The translations under genes were made by a program, and so were the position numbers. From Rhodocyclaceae bacterium (lineage in GTDB: Bacteria; Pseudomonadota; Gammaproteobacteria; Burkholderiales; Rhodocyclaceae), in assembly GCA_016791205.1 (NCBI GenBank), contig JAEUNH010000086.1, positions 1 to 43,632 on the forward strand: DNA of 43,632 nucleotides. The letters are read 5' to 3'. How positions within the stretch are numbered: position 1 is the stretch's first letter; each line of letters begins with the position of its first letter. This document shows positions 15,735 to 23,799 of the stretch, one piece after another. The notes under the pieces were generated by a model. It had not been told where the DNA came from, ran no database searches, and was given only the letters and a program-made list of their open reading frames with translations.

Positions 15735-16555
15735 TGGGGCGGGCCGAGGCGGCCGGCCTGGAGGTGATTGTCCGCCGGCCGCCGCAAAAAGTCGGTCTGC
15801 GCGACACGCCGCTGCTGTTCCTGCACGGCGCCTATGCCGCCGCCTGGTGCTGGGACGAGCACTTCCTGGCCTGGTTTGCCGAGCGCGGCTACGCCTGCCA
15901 TGCGCCGAGCTTTTCCGGCCACGGCGGCTCGCCGGGGCGCGAGAGCCTGGACAGCTTCGGCATCGACCATTACGTGCAGGACGTGGCGAGCGTGGCCGCC
16001 CGGCTGCCGGCGCCGCCGGTGCTCATCGGCCACTCGATGGGCGGCATGGTGGCGCAGAAATACCTGGAGCGCCACGAGGCGGCCGGGGTGGTGCTGCTGG
16101 CCTCGGTGCCGCCGCAGGGCCTGTGGGCGGCGGCGCTCGGCCTGGCCTTCCAGAAACCTGGCCTGATGGGCGACCTCAACCGCCTGCTCGGAGGCGGCAA
16201 GGTGGCGCTCGACACCCTGCGCCAGGCCATGTTCGCCCAGCCGGTGACCAGCGAGGACCTGGCCCGCTGGTACAAGCGCATGCAGCCCGAGTCGCACCGC
16301 GCCATCTGGGACATGACGCTGTTCAACCTGCCGCTGAAAAGCCGCATGAAGCTGCCGCCGCTGCTGGTGCTGGGGGCCGAGCACGACAGCCTGATCCCGG
16401 CCTCCCAGGTGGAGATGACCGCCCGCCACTACGGCGTCGCGGCGGAACTATTTCACGGCATGGGCCACGGAATGATGCTTGAATCCGAGTGGGAACGGGT
16501 GGCTGGCCGCATCCTGGCCTGGCTCGACAGCGAGATTCATCCCCACCGGCAGTAG
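15734..16555 (+). CDS. Alpha/beta hydrolase
   Basis: 273 aa, alpha/beta-hydrolase_6 type. The oxyanion region is PLLFLHGAYAAAWCWDEHF, the nucleophile elbow VLIGHSMGGMVAQ (Ser), the acid VLGAEHDSLIP (Asp) and the catalytic His in FHGMGHGMMLE. It has no signal peptide and should be a cytoplasmic esterase, lipase-like or thioesterase-like enzyme; the substrate is unknown. The start codon shares bases with the stop of the GST-like gene (TGATG), which indicates coupled translation and possibly a joint role in detoxification (inference). Copy c of the 23-bp dispersed motif lies antisense within codons for QKVGLRDT. Confidence 0.85.
   Translation: MGRAEAAGLEVIVRRPPQKVGLRDTPLLFLHGAYAAAWCWDEHFLAWFAERGYACHAPSFSGHGGSPGRESLDSFGIDHYVQDVASVAARLPAPPVLIGHSMGGMVAQKYLERHEAAGVVLLASVPPQGLWAAALGLAFQKPGLMGDLNRLLGGGKVALDTLRQAMFAQPVTSEDLARWYKRMQPESHRAIWDMTLFNLPLKSRMKLPPLLVLGAEHDSLIPASQVEMTARHYGVAAELFHGMGHGMMLESEWERVAGRILAWLDSEIHPHRQ
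15787..15809 (-). repeat. 23-bp dispersed motif, copy c
   Basis: Minus strand GCGTGTCGC then GCAGACCGACTTTT. Two departures from consensus (positions 1 and 11). Antisense inside the alpha/beta hydrolase gene. Confidence 0.75.
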
Positions 16556-16663
16556 GTTTTTCCCGCGCCGGAAGAAATTTTCGTCCGGGATTCAACTTTT
16601 TCGATTTCCCGCCGTTATCCAGTTGACGTCCCGATGCCGGAGACGCGTCGAACGGAGGTCGTC

Positions 16664-16867
16664 ATGAGAGTCGAAATGGACATGAGCACGGGAAAACGGA
16701 TCGTCGAGCTGCGCGAAGAGTATGGCGAGGAGGTGCTCCTCTCCAACTGGCTGCCGCAACCCGAACTCGGCCTGGCCCTCCAGGAAGCCGCCCCGGCGCG
16801 GCACGCCAGCGCCGCCGAGCGGGACGTCGAAGCCTTCATGCGCGCGGTCTACCTCTGCCAGGAGTAA
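16664..16867 (+). CDS. Small hypothetical protein, 67 aa
   Basis: Starts MRVEMDMSTGKRIVELRE after a strong ribosome site (ACGGAGG, GGAGG at 16654-16658, 5 nt before ATG). The composition is acidic with no membrane segment; motifs such as LLSNWLPQPELGLAL do not match a family I know. Codon use and the clean ribosome site support expression. It stands alone after an AT-richer 108-bp gap (16556-16663) that may hold its promoter, and it ends one base before an R-family repeat. Function unknown. Confidence 0.6.
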   Translation: MRVEMDMSTGKRIVELREEYGEEVLLSNWLPQPELGLALQEAAPARHASAAERDVEAFMRAVYLCQE

Positions 16868-16868
16868 A

Positions 16869-16934
16869 GGCCTATCCCCCGACCCCTTTCCCGCGGAAAG
16901 GGGTGACGGCTGTTCAGCCGCTGCGCGGCTTCCC
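16869..16934 (+). repeat. R-family dispersed repeat, copy 3 (two stem-loops)
   Basis: Starts immediately after the TAA of the 67-aa gene. GGCCTATCCCCCGAC, stem CCCCTTTCC-CGC-GGAAAGGGG, GTGACGGCT, then GTTCAGCCGCTGCGCGGCTT with stem AGCCGC/GCGGCT. This is the best-preserved copy. Confidence 0.75.
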
Positions 16935-16976
16935 TTGAGTTCCCTGCATCCTGCCTGATCGCGCGCGGCGCCTGCC

Positions 16977-16984
16977 GTTAAAAT
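16977..16984 (+). promoter_or_regulatory. -10-like GTTAAAAT next to the thioesterase start
   Basis: GTTAAAAT ends 7 bases before the ATG at 16992. Transcription starting at the usual distance from a -10 box would begin at or next to that ATG, so the mRNA could be leaderless. This box overlaps the alternative ATG at 16983 and so argues against it. Confidence 0.4.
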
Positions 16985-16991
16985 GCGCGCC

Positions 16992-17426
16992 ATGACCTCC
17001 CCCCTCGAAATCCGTTCCGCCTATCCCCATTTCCGCGCCATTCCCACCCGCTGGATGGACAACGATGTCTACGGCCACGTCAACAACGTCGTCTACTACG
17101 CCTATTTCGACACCGTCATCAACGAATACCTGATCCGCGAGGGCGGCCTCGACATCCGCGCCGGCGCGGTGGTCGGCTATTGCGTCGAGTCCAACTGCCG
17201 CTACCATCGCCCGCTCTCGTTTCCCGAGACCCTCGATGCCGGCCTGCGGGTGGCGCACCTGGGCCGCTCCTCGGCGCGCTACGAGATCGGCCTGTTCCGC
17301 CAGGGCGAGGACAAGCCGGCGGCGCAGGGGCATTTCGTGCATGTCTTCGTGGACCGCGAAAGAAACCGCCCGGCCGAGATCCCGCCGCCGATCCGCGCCA
17401 GTCTCGCGCGGCTGCTGCCGAAGTAG
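16992..17426 (+). CDS. Acyl-CoA thioesterase, 4HBT/YbgC-like hot-dog fold
   Basis: 144 aa from 16992 (147 from the alternative ATG at 16983). TRWMDNDVYGHVNNVVYYAY carries the catalytic Asp and following H-x-N-N of the 4-hydroxybenzoyl-CoA thioesterase family. YCVESNCRYHRPLSFPETL is the typical central helix-strand region. It hydrolyses an acyl-CoA thioester; the chain type cannot be read. There is no Shine-Dalgarno sequence, consistent with the -10-like box just before the start and a leaderless message. It is followed by a 175-bp non-coding gap and the converging MidA gene. Confidence 0.85.
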   Translation: MTSPLEIRSAYPHFRAIPTRWMDNDVYGHVNNVVYYAYFDTVINEYLIREGGLDIRAGAVVGYCVESNCRYHRPLSFPETLDAGLRVAHLGRSSARYEIGLFRQGEDKPAAQGHFVHVFVDRERNRPAEIPPPIRASLARLLPK

Positions 17427-17431
17427 GCGCG

Positions 17432-17588
17432 TTTCCTACGGAAAAATAGGATCAACCCAAGGCCGCCCCGGACCGTTAATCCACTCAAGCAGCACGGGAG
17501 GACGCAAGGTGTTGTGACGGTCGCGCGGGCGGGTGTCCCGGCGGCCCGATCGCTGAAGGCCGGCAGCACCGTGACAAACCCTTGCGTC
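17432..17588. other. Non-coding gap with inverted repeats between converging genes
   Basis: The gap from 17427 to 17601 contains TTTCC-TAC-GGAAA (17432-17444) within TTTCCTACGGAAAAATAGGA, and a long-range inverted repeat GACGCAAGG (17501-17509) / CCTTGCGTC (17580-17588) whose pairing can be extended imperfectly inward (TGACGGT against ACCGTGA-like sequence). No gene is supported here. A terminator or a decayed repeat element is the likely content. Confidence 0.4.
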
Positions 17589-17601
17589 TTCGCCAGAACG
17601 A

Positions 17602-18747
17602 TCAGAGCGCGTGCAGCCGGTCCCCGCTGGTGAATCCGAGCAGGGGCGCATCGATCTCCTTTCCCAGCATCAGCACCTTGAACAGCTCGCCCATCTCGGC
17701 GGGGCTGATGAGTTTCTGCGCGCCGGAGGCGAGGGTGGCGTAGGCCACCGCGCCATCTTCCTGGCGCGCTTCCAGCAGCTGCGCGAGGCCGCAGTTGAGG
17801 AGGAACTGCGCCTGGCTGGTGTAGCCGAGCACGTCGAGGCCCGCCTCGTGACCGGCCTCGGCGATCGCGGTGAAGTCGACGTGGGCGGTGATGTCGTTGA
17901 GGCCCGGCAGCCAGAACGGATCGGCGTGGGCGTGGTGGCGGTAGTGGCACATCAGCGTGCCCTCGGCGCGCTGCGGGTGGTAAACCTCGCGCTGCGGGAA
18001 GCCGTAGTCGAGCAGCAGCAGGGCGCCGCGCCGCAGGATGCGGCCCCACTCGGCGATCCAGGCGCGGGCGGCGAGGCCGACCTCCGAGACGTAGGGCGGC
18101 GTAAAAGTCGGTCTCCCTGGCACGGCGAGCAGCGCGCCTTCGGCCGGGCGCTCGCGCCAGGCGAAGGCGCCGTCTTCCAGCCCGACGCCGCGGGCGAAGA
18201 CGCCATGCTCGCGCCAGGCGACAACCTCGACCGGCAGCGCGTCGAGCAGCTCGTTGGCGACGAGCGCGCCGCTGAACGATTCCGGCAGGGCCTCCAGCCA
18301 GCCGACGCGCGCCGCCAGCCGCGGCGCCCGTGCGAGAAGGGTCTCCTGCTGGCGCGCCCGCAGCTCGCCTGAGAGCTCCAGGATCTCGTAGCGTTCCGGC
18401 AGGGCGCCCAGCCGCTCGAGCGCCAACAGCAGTTCGGCCGCCAGGATGCCGCTGCCGGCGCCCGCTTCCAGGAGGCGCGGCGCGGACCGGCCCATGATCT
18501 GCGCCAGCTGGACGGCCAGGCATTGGGCGAACAGCGGCGAGAGCTCGGGCGCGGTGACGAAGTCGCCGGCCGCGCCGAACTTGCGCGCGCCGCCGCTGTA
18601 ATAGCCGAGGCCCGGCGCGTAGAGCGCCAGCTCCATGTAGCGGGAGAAGGGGATCCAGCCGCCGGCCCGCCGGATTTCTTCCCGGATGCGCTCGGCCAGC
18701 TGGGCGCTGGCGGCGGCGGCATCGGCATCGGGTTCGGGCATTGTCAT
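17602..18747 (-). CDS. Class I SAM-dependent methyltransferase, MidA/NDUFAF7 family
   Basis: 381 aa. IPFSRYMELALYAPGLGYYS is the family N-terminal signature, FGAAGDFVTAPELSPLFAQ follows, and LLEAGAGSGILAAELL is the SAM-binding loop. LVANELLDALPV and DYGFPQREVYHP are further conserved blocks. The mitochondrial homologue methylates an arginine of a complex I subunit; the bacterial substrate is not established. The start at 18747 (MTMPEPDAD) is chosen because upstream frame extension would overlap the divergent SDR promoter; 18741 is an alternative. Copy d of the 23-bp dispersed motif is in frame here, encoding VPGRPTF. Confidence 0.88.
   Translation of the reverse strand: MTMPEPDADAAAASAQLAERIREEIRRAGGWIPFSRYMELALYAPGLGYYSGGARKFGAAGDFVTAPELSPLFAQCLAVQLAQIMGRSAPRLLEAGAGSGILAAELLLALERLGALPERYEILELSGELRARQQETLLARAPRLAARVGWLEALPESFSGALVANELLDALPVEVVAWREHGVFARGVGLEDGAFAWRERPAEGALLAVPGRPTFTPPYVSEVGLAARAWIAEWGRILRRGALLLLDYGFPQREVYHPQRAEGTLMCHYRHHAHADPFWLPGLNDITAHVDFTAIAEAGHEAGLDVLGYTSQAQFLLNCGLAQLLEARQEDGAVAYATLASGAQKLISPAEMGELFKVLMLGKEIDAPLLGFTSGDRLHAL
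18103..18125 (-). repeat. 23-bp dispersed motif, copy d
   Basis: Minus strand CCGTGCCAG then GGAGACCGACTTTT, sense in the MidA gene (VPGRPTF). Confidence 0.85.
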
Positions 18748-18772
18748 GGCGGGGCCGAATGTGCCCGATTCC

Positions 18773-18780
18773 GTTAAAAT
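18773..18780 (+). promoter_or_regulatory. -10-like GTTAAAAT before the SDR gene
   Basis: Same GTTAAAAT box as before the thioesterase, 10 bp before the ATG at 18791, leaving room for only a few leader bases. It lies in the 43-bp divergent gap between the MidA and SDR starts. Confidence 0.4.
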
Positions 18781-18790
18781 TCGCAAACTT

Positions 18791-19537
18791 ATGAATGCGC
18801 TCCAAGACAAGGTGGTCCTCGTCACCGGCGCCGTGCGCCGCGTCGGCGCCGAGATCGCGCGCCGATTGCACGCCGAGGGCGCCGCGCTGGCCCTGCACTA
18901 CCGTCATTCCGAGGCCGAGGCCAAAGGGCTGGTCGAGGAACTCAACGCGGCGCGTCCCGCTTCGGCCGTGGCCTTCCAGGCCGACCTGCTGCAGGCGGCG
19001 CAACTGCCCCGGCTGGTGGACGAAGCGGTCAAGCATTTCGGCCGGCTCGACGCGCTGGTGAACAACGCCTCCAGCTTCTACCCGACGCCGCTCGGCTCAA
19101 TCGTCGAGGCCGAGTGGGACGACCTCATCGGCACCAACCTCAGGGCGCCGCTGTTTCTGGCCCAGGCGGCAGCCCCGCACCTGGCCCTGGCGCGCGGGGC
19201 CATCGTGAACATCACCGACATCCACGCCGAGCGGCCGCTGAAGAACTATCCCCTGTACTGCGCCGCCAAGGCCGGGCTGGCCGGCCTGACCCGGGCGCTG
19301 GCCCTGGAGCTCGGCCCGCACGTGCGGGTGAACGGCATCGCCCCCGGCCCGATTCTCTGGCCCGACGACGGCGCCTTCGACGCCGCCGCCCAGGCCAAGG
19401 TGGTCTCGCGGACCCTGCTCAAGCGCTGCGGCGAGCCGGCCGACATCGCCCGCACGGTGCTGTTCCTGCTGGCCGAGGCGCCCTTCGTCAGCGGCCAGAT
19501 CATCGCCGTGGACGGCGGTCGGAGCGTGGTGCTGTGA
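18791..19537 (+). CDS. Pteridine-reductase-like short-chain dehydrogenase
   Basis: 248 aa. [20 protein letters not shown] is the TGxxxRxG cofactor loop typical of the pteridine reductase (PTR1/FolM-like) SDRs, the Arg favouring [42 protein letters not shown] (catalytic Tyr-x-x-x-Lys in YCAAK) and [12 protein letters not shown] follow. Members reduce dihydrobiopterin or dihydrofolate-type substrates. The start follows a TTAAAAT box with almost no leader. The stop overlaps the GTG start of ttcA (GTGA), so the two are co-transcribed and coupled. Confidence 0.85.
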   Translation: MNALQDKVVLVTGAVRRVGAEIARRLHAEGAALALHYRHSEAEAKGLVEELNAARPASAVAFQADLLQAAQLPRLVDEAVKHFGRLDALVNNASSFYPTPLGSIVEAEWDDLIGTNLRAPLFLAQAAAPHLALARGAIVNITDIHAERPLKNYPLYCAAKAGLAGLTRALALELGPHVRVNGIAPGPILWPDDGAFDAAAQAKVVSRTLLKRCGEPADIARTVLFLLAEAPFVSGQIIAVDGGRSVVL

Positions 19538-20448
19538 GCGCCTATCTGGAAGCGCTGTTGCCCGATGAGCTCGGGGAGAAGGAACGCCACGAGGCCAACA
19601 AGCTGGCCAAGCGCCTGCGCCGCAACGTCGGCCAGGCCATCGGCGACTTCAACATGATCGAGGACGGCGACCGCGTCATGGTCTGCCTCTCCGGCGGCAA
19701 GGACAGCCACGCGCTGCTCGACATCCTGCTGCAGCTGCGCGAGATCGCGCCGGTGCGCTTCGAGCTGGTGGCGGTGAACCTCGACCAGAAGCAGCCGGGC
19801 TTTCCCGCAGAGGTGCTGCCCGGCTACCTGAAGGGGCTGGGCGTGCCCTTCCACATCGAGGAGCAGGACACCTACTCGGTGGTCAAGCGCGTCATCCCCG
19901 AGGGCAAGACCACCTGCTCGCTGTGCTCGCGGCTGCGCCGCGGCGTGCTCTACCGCGTCGCCGGCGAGCTCGGCGCCACCAAGATCGCGCTCGGCCACCA
20001 TCGCGACGACATCCTCGAGACGCTGTTCCTCAACCTGTTCTACGGCGGCAAGCTGAAGGCCATGCCGCCCAAGCTGGTCTCCGACGACGGCCGCCACATC
20101 GTCATCCGCCCGCTGGCCTATTGCCGCGAGCGCGACCTCGAGGCCTGGGCGGCGCTGCGCCGCTTCCCCATCATCCCCTGCGACCTGTGCGGCTCGCAGG
20201 AACAGCTGAAGCGCAAGGAGACCAAGGCGCTGCTGCGCGAGTGGGACCGGCGCTTCCCCGGCCGGGTGGAGAAGATCTTCGCCGCCCTGGGCAACGTCGC
20301 CCCCTCGCACCTGGCCGACCCGCGGCTCTACGATTTCCGCAACCTGAAGGCCGACGGCCGGCCCGATCCGGAGGGCGACCGGGCCTTCGACGGGGAGACC
20401 TTCGATGACCCCGACATCATTCCGCTACATCGCGGCGAGGGGGTTTGA
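19534..20448 (+). CDS. ttcA: tRNA 2-thiocytidine biosynthesis protein TtcA
   Basis: 304 aa. The PP-loop SGGKDS is at residues 53-58. The iron-sulfur cysteines are C128 and C131 in [12 protein letters not shown] with C216 and C219 in [26 protein letters not shown] and [19 protein letters not shown] are standard TtcA blocks. It makes 2-thiocytidine at position 32 of some tRNAs, an ATP-dependent reaction on an Fe-S cluster. The start is GTG at 19534, with GGAG at 19521-19524 as ribosome site and a 4-base overlap with the SDR stop. No closer ATG would keep the family N-terminus ([16 protein letters not shown]). Confidence 0.95.
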   Translation: MSAYLEALLPDELGEKERHEANKLAKRLRRNVGQAIGDFNMIEDGDRVMVCLSGGKDSHALLDILLQLREIAPVRFELVAVNLDQKQPGFPAEVLPGYLKGLGVPFHIEEQDTYSVVKRVIPEGKTTCSLCSRLRRGVLYRVAGELGATKIALGHHRDDILETLFLNLFYGGKLKAMPPKLVSDDGRHIVIRPLAYCRERDLEAWAALRRFPIIPCDLCGSQEQLKRKETKALLREWDRRFPGRVEKIFAALGNVAPSHLADPRLYDFRNLKADGRPDPEGDRAFDGETFDDPDIIPLHRGEGV

Positions 20449-20454
20449 TATGAT
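20449..20454 (+). promoter_or_regulatory. -10-like TATGAT before the cyclase-FHA gene
   Basis: TTTGATATGATTCGGGG overlaps the end of ttcA. TATGAT lies 37 bp before the cyclase ATG. No convincing -35 element was found. Confidence 0.3.
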
Positions 20455-20490
20455 TCGGGGCTCGGGGAAACCAGGGATCACAGAATCCGC

Positions 20491-21390
20491 ATGAACGCCA
20501 AGGAATCCAGCAAGATCGAACGCAACCTGTGCGTGCTGTTCGCCGACGTCTCGGGCAGCACCCGCCTCTACGAGAAGCTCGGCGACAAGGAGGCCCTGCA
20601 CGCCATCGAGCGCTGCATCAACCGCATGACGCGGGCCACCGAACAGTTCAAGGGCCGGGTCATCAAGACCATCGGCGACGAGGTGATGGCGGTCTTCGAC
20701 AGCGCCGAGGTCGGCATGGAGGCCGCCTGCTCGATGCAGCAGCGCATAGACGACCTGCCGCCGGTGCGCGGCATCAAGCTGGCCATCCGCGTCGGCTACC
20801 ATTTCGGCCCGGCCATCGAGGAAGCCAAGGACGTCTTCGGCGACACGGTGAACACCGCGGCGCGCATGGCCGGCCTGGCCAAGGCCGGCCAGATCATCAC
20901 CACCGCCGAGTCGGTGGCGGCGCTGCCCGAGCTGCTGCGCCAGTCCACCCGCGAGATCGACGCCCTGTCGGTGAAGGGCAAGGCCGAGGACATCGAGGTC
21001 TGCGAGGTGCTCTGGCAGGAGTCGGACGACCTGACCATGAAGGCCGCCAGCATCGCGGTGGCCGCCCCGGAGGCGCGCCTGACGCTGCGCCTGGGCGGCG
21101 AGGAGAAGGTGCTCGACGCCGGCCACAGCCTGTTCACCCTGGGCCGCGACGCCGCCAGCGACTACATCATCAACGACCGCCGCGCTTCGCGCACCCATGC
21201 CCGCATCGAGCGGCGGCGCGACAAGTTCGTGCTGATCGACCAGAGCACCAACGGCACCTACGTGACCTTCAAGGGCGAGGCGGAATTCGCCCTCAAGCGC
21301 GAGGAAGTCATCCTGCGCAGCCGCGGCCGCATCACCTTCGGCCACGCCCACGACGAAAACTGCGAGGTCGTCGAATTCCAGGTCGGCTGA
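20491..21390 (+). CDS. Class III adenylate cyclase with C-terminal FHA domain
   Basis: 299 aa. The cyclase domain (about 10-175) has both metal aspartates (D19 in LFADVSGSTRL and D63 in IGDEVMAVF), Lys59 and Asp118 at positions expected for ATP specificity, and the transition-state pair N121 and R125 in VNTAARMAG. All catalytic residues are present, so activity is likely. The FHA domain (about 198-298) shows GRDAASDYIINDRRASRTHA and DQSTNGTYV, the phosphothreonine-binding loops. It converges with a Ser/Thr kinase gene, with which it shares a terminator palindrome; the FHA domain probably binds a phosphorylated partner such as that kinase (inference). No membrane segment. Confidence 0.92.
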   Translation: MNAKESSKIERNLCVLFADVSGSTRLYEKLGDKEALHAIERCINRMTRATEQFKGRVIKTIGDEVMAVFDSAEVGMEAACSMQQRIDDLPPVRGIKLAIRVGYHFGPAIEEAKDVFGDTVNTAARMAGLAKAGQIITTAESVAALPELLRQSTREIDALSVKGKAEDIEVCEVLWQESDDLTMKAASIAVAAPEARLTLRLGGEEKVLDAGHSLFTLGRDAASDYIINDRRASRTHARIERRRDKFVLIDQSTNGTYVTFKGEAEFALKREEVILRSRGRITFGHAHDENCEVVEFQVG

Positions 21391-21409
21391 TCCGGCGCCG
21401 CCGGATCAG
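21387..21409. terminator. Bidirectional hairpin carrying both stop codons
   Basis: Arms CTGATCCGGC (21387-21396) and GCCGGATCAG (21400-21409) around GCC form a perfect 10-bp stem. The left arm contains the cyclase stop TGA and the right arm, read on the minus strand, the kinase stop TGA. It lacks U tracts but is placed as a shared terminator or 3'-end protector of two converging genes. Confidence 0.6.
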
Positions 21410-23727
21410 ATGCTCAGCTTCTTCAGCGTTTCGGGGTTCTTCACCACGGTTTCGCGCCGCTTGGCCGGGGCCTCGATCAGGGCCGCCGGCGGCAGGCTGT
21501 CGAGCCGCGACAGCACCGCCGCGTCGCGGCAATCCGGCTCCAGCGTCACGCTGATCTCGCTCTCCCCGCCGGCGCCGGCGTTGAGGCACTGCTTGCCCAG
21601 CTTGCGGTTGAGCGGCTTGAGGATCCCCGCCTGCACCAGCTCGGCGCTGCTGGCCAGTCCGCCCGACAGCACCAGTTCGTAGTTCGCCTCGGCGCCGCCG
21701 CTGGCCGCCAGCCCGGCGGCCAGCACGCCGCGCAGGCCGTTCATCTCGCGCAGCAGCAGCTGGGCGGTGTCCTTGCCGGGCAGGCCCTGCAGCTTGAGCC
21801 GCACCTTGCGGCCGTCGAAGTGGAAGTGCTGCAGGAAAAAACCCTTGGAGAATTCCTCGCCGATCAGCTTGCCGATGTCGCGCAGGGCCTCGTCCTCGGT
21901 GGCCCAGCTGGTCTTCTCGGGGATCTGGGTGTTGTAGTAGATCTCCTCGCCGCTCTTCCTGTCGGTGGCCTTCACGGTCCAGGAGGTGAGGACGAACTTC
22001 TCGACGGTGATGCCCGAGGCGGCCAGCTTGGCCGAGAGCTTCTTGAATTTGGCCTCGCCGGTGACGGCGAAATCGGCGCCGCCGCTCTTGGCCATCTCGT
22101 CGTTCCAGAGGCGGAAGCCGAAGGACTGGATGCGCTCCTTGAGCAGGTTCTCGGCCACCGGCGAGCGGGCCGCCGGCGCGGCCGGGTCGGCCTCGGCGCT
22201 CTTGGCGGTGATGGCCACCGAGATCTTCGGATCGCCGTTGTTGCGGATGAACTCGACGCGCTCCTCCTTGGACATCTGGTTGAGCGACTTCTGCACCTCG
22301 CGCACCCGCACCGTGGCGCGGGTGGCGAGCGACATCAGGCCGTCCTTGCCCAACTGCGGCGGCTGCTCCTCGAGCACGGCCTGGATGAAGTCGCCGCTGC
22401 GGGACAGCAGCTTGTCGTTCACCAGGACGTAGTTGCGGGACAGCGAGGCGTTGTCAACATACAGGGCCAGGGCCTTTTCGACCAACTGGCGGCGGGCGTC
22501 GTCGCGCAGGTCGGCGTTGAGCAGCCCCTTGTCGCCCTGGTAGCGCGGGTCGGAGGGGTCGGCCAGGCCGATGGCGCTGATCACCATGGTGTTGGGGTCG
22601 CCGGGCGCCGCCGGGCTGGCCGCCGGCGTCGGCTGGGCCGTCGCCGCGCCAGGCGCTGGCGCGGCGCCCTTGCCCAGATAGACGTAGGCGGCGGCGCCCA
22701 GGCCGACAACGGCGATGCCGCCCGCCAGCGCCCAGGCCAGGGCCGGGGAAGCCGGCTTGGCCGCCGCAGGGGTGGACGCGGGCTTGGGCGCGGGCGTCGG
22801 GGCGGGGGCCGCCGGGCGCGGCATGGCCAGGGTCTGCTCGGCGTCGTTCACCAGGGTGGCGTCGCCGTTATTCACCAGGGTGGCGTCGCTGTCGCCCGGC
22901 AGGGCCTGGCCGGCCGCCGCCATCTTCAGGGCGATGGCGAACTCGCGGCCGTTCTGGAAGCGCTCGTCGGGGCGCTTGGCCAGCGCCTTGCCGATCAGGG
23001 CGTCGAAGGGTCGCGGCACCTGGACGTTGAGCTCGGAAGGCGCCGCCGGCTGCTCCTTCAGCACCTTGTGCATGATGGTGGTGAGGGCCCCGGTGAAGGG
23101 CTTCTCGCCGGTGAGGAACTGGTAGAGGATGACGCCGGCCGAAAACAGGTCGGAGCGGCCGTCCACGGTCTGGCCCATGAACTGCTCGGGCGACATGTAG
23201 CTCGGCGTGCCGAGCACCGAGCCGGCCTGGGTCAGGTTGGAGGATTCGACCCGGGCGATGCCGAAATCGGCCACCTTCACCGTGCCGTCCTTGAGCAGGA
23301 TGATGTTGGCCGGCTTGATGTCGCGGTGCACGACGCCGTTCTTGTGGGAGAAGTCGAGCGCCTCGAGCAGCTGGCCCATGATGCGGACGATCTCCGCCAT
23401 GGGGAAGCGCTCGCTGCCGTCGAAGTAGTCCTTCAGCTCGCGGCCCTCGACGAACTCCATGGCGATGAAGGCGGTGCCGTTGTCTTCGCCGTACTCGTAA
23501 ATGGAAACGATGTTCGGATGGTTGAGGCGGCCGGCGGCCTGCGCCTCGCGCTTGAAGCGGGCCAAAATCTCCTCGGCCTCGGCGCGTTCGAGCTGGTCGC
23601 GGCGGACGGTCTTCAGCGCCACCCGGCGGCCGATCATCGGATCGAAGCCGTCGTAGACGATGCCCATGGCACCCTGTCCCAGCTCGCCGCGGATCTCGTA
23701 TTTGCCGAGCTTGTTCAAATCAGTCAT
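21406..23727 (-). CDS. Membrane Ser/Thr protein kinase with large C-terminal extracytoplasmic domain
   Basis: 773 aa. The kinase domain (about 10-275) shows GELGQGAMGIVY, VALKTV, HRDIKPANIILL, DFGIARV and SPE in PSYMSPEQ. A linker holds the twice-repeated SDATLVNNGDATLVND stretch followed by EQTLAMP and a Pro/Ala-rich segment. One membrane helix (ALAWALAGGIAVVGLGAAAY, about 330-350) leads to a C-terminal region of about 400 residues with no family I recognise. The ATG at 23727 has AGGGAGAG as ribosome site; the open frame before it begins with a TTG in that site. The gene follows two exported CsgG/LpoB-like genes on the same strand, suggesting one envelope-signalling operon. Confidence 0.9.
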   Translation of the reverse strand: MTDLNKLGKYEIRGELGQGAMGIVYDGFDPMIGRRVALKTVRRDQLERAEAEEILARFKREAQAAGRLNHPNIVSIYEYGEDNGTAFIAMEFVEGRELKDYFDGSERFPMAEIVRIMGQLLEALDFSHKNGVVHRDIKPANIILLKDGTVKVADFGIARVESSNLTQAGSVLGTPSYMSPEQFMGQTVDGRSDLFSAGVILYQFLTGEKPFTGALTTIMHKVLKEQPAAPSELNVQVPRPFDALIGKALAKRPDERFQNGREFAIALKMAAAGQALPGDSDATLVNNGDATLVNDAEQTLAMPRPAAPAPTPAPKPASTPAAAKPASPALAWALAGGIAVVGLGAAAYVYLGKGAAPAPGAATAQPTPAASPAAPGDPNTMVISAIGLADPSDPRYQGDKGLLNADLRDDARRQLVEKALALYVDNASLSRNYVLVNDKLLSRSGDFIQAVLEEQPPQLGKDGLMSLATRATVRVREVQKSLNQMSKEERVEFIRNNGDPKISVAITAKSAEADPAAPAARSPVAENLLKERIQSFGFRLWNDEMAKSGGADFAVTGEAKFKKLSAKLAASGITVEKFVLTSWTVKATDRKSGEEIYYNTQIPEKTSWATEDEALRDIGKLIGEEFSKGFFLQHFHFDGRKVRLKLQGLPGKDTAQLLLREMNGLRGVLAAGLAASGGAEANYELVLSGGLASSAELVQAGILKPLNRKLGKQCLNAGAGGESEISVTLEPDCRDAAVLSRLDSLPPAALIEAPAKRRETVVKNPETLKKLSI

Positions 23728-23760
23728 GCCGCTCTCCCTCAACTTGCGTCGGTCGGAGTG

Positions 23761-23784
23761 CCCGCCCCGCCCCCGGGGCGGGGG
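23761..23784. promoter_or_regulatory. GC-only inverted repeat between CsgG-like and kinase genes
   Basis: A run of C and G (CCCGCCCCGCCCC then CGGGGCGGGGG) can fold into a strong stem in the 72-bp gap between the CsgG-like stop and the kinase start. It may reduce read-through or protect the upstream mRNA. Its sequence differs from the R-family repeats. Confidence 0.4.
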
Positions 23785-23799
23785 TTGGGGGGTGGGCAG

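Noticed and set aside
17427-17601. A gene or an integron attC site in the convergent gap
   Set aside because: No frame has coding features, and the inverted repeat lacks the RYYYAAC/GTTRRRY ends of attC.
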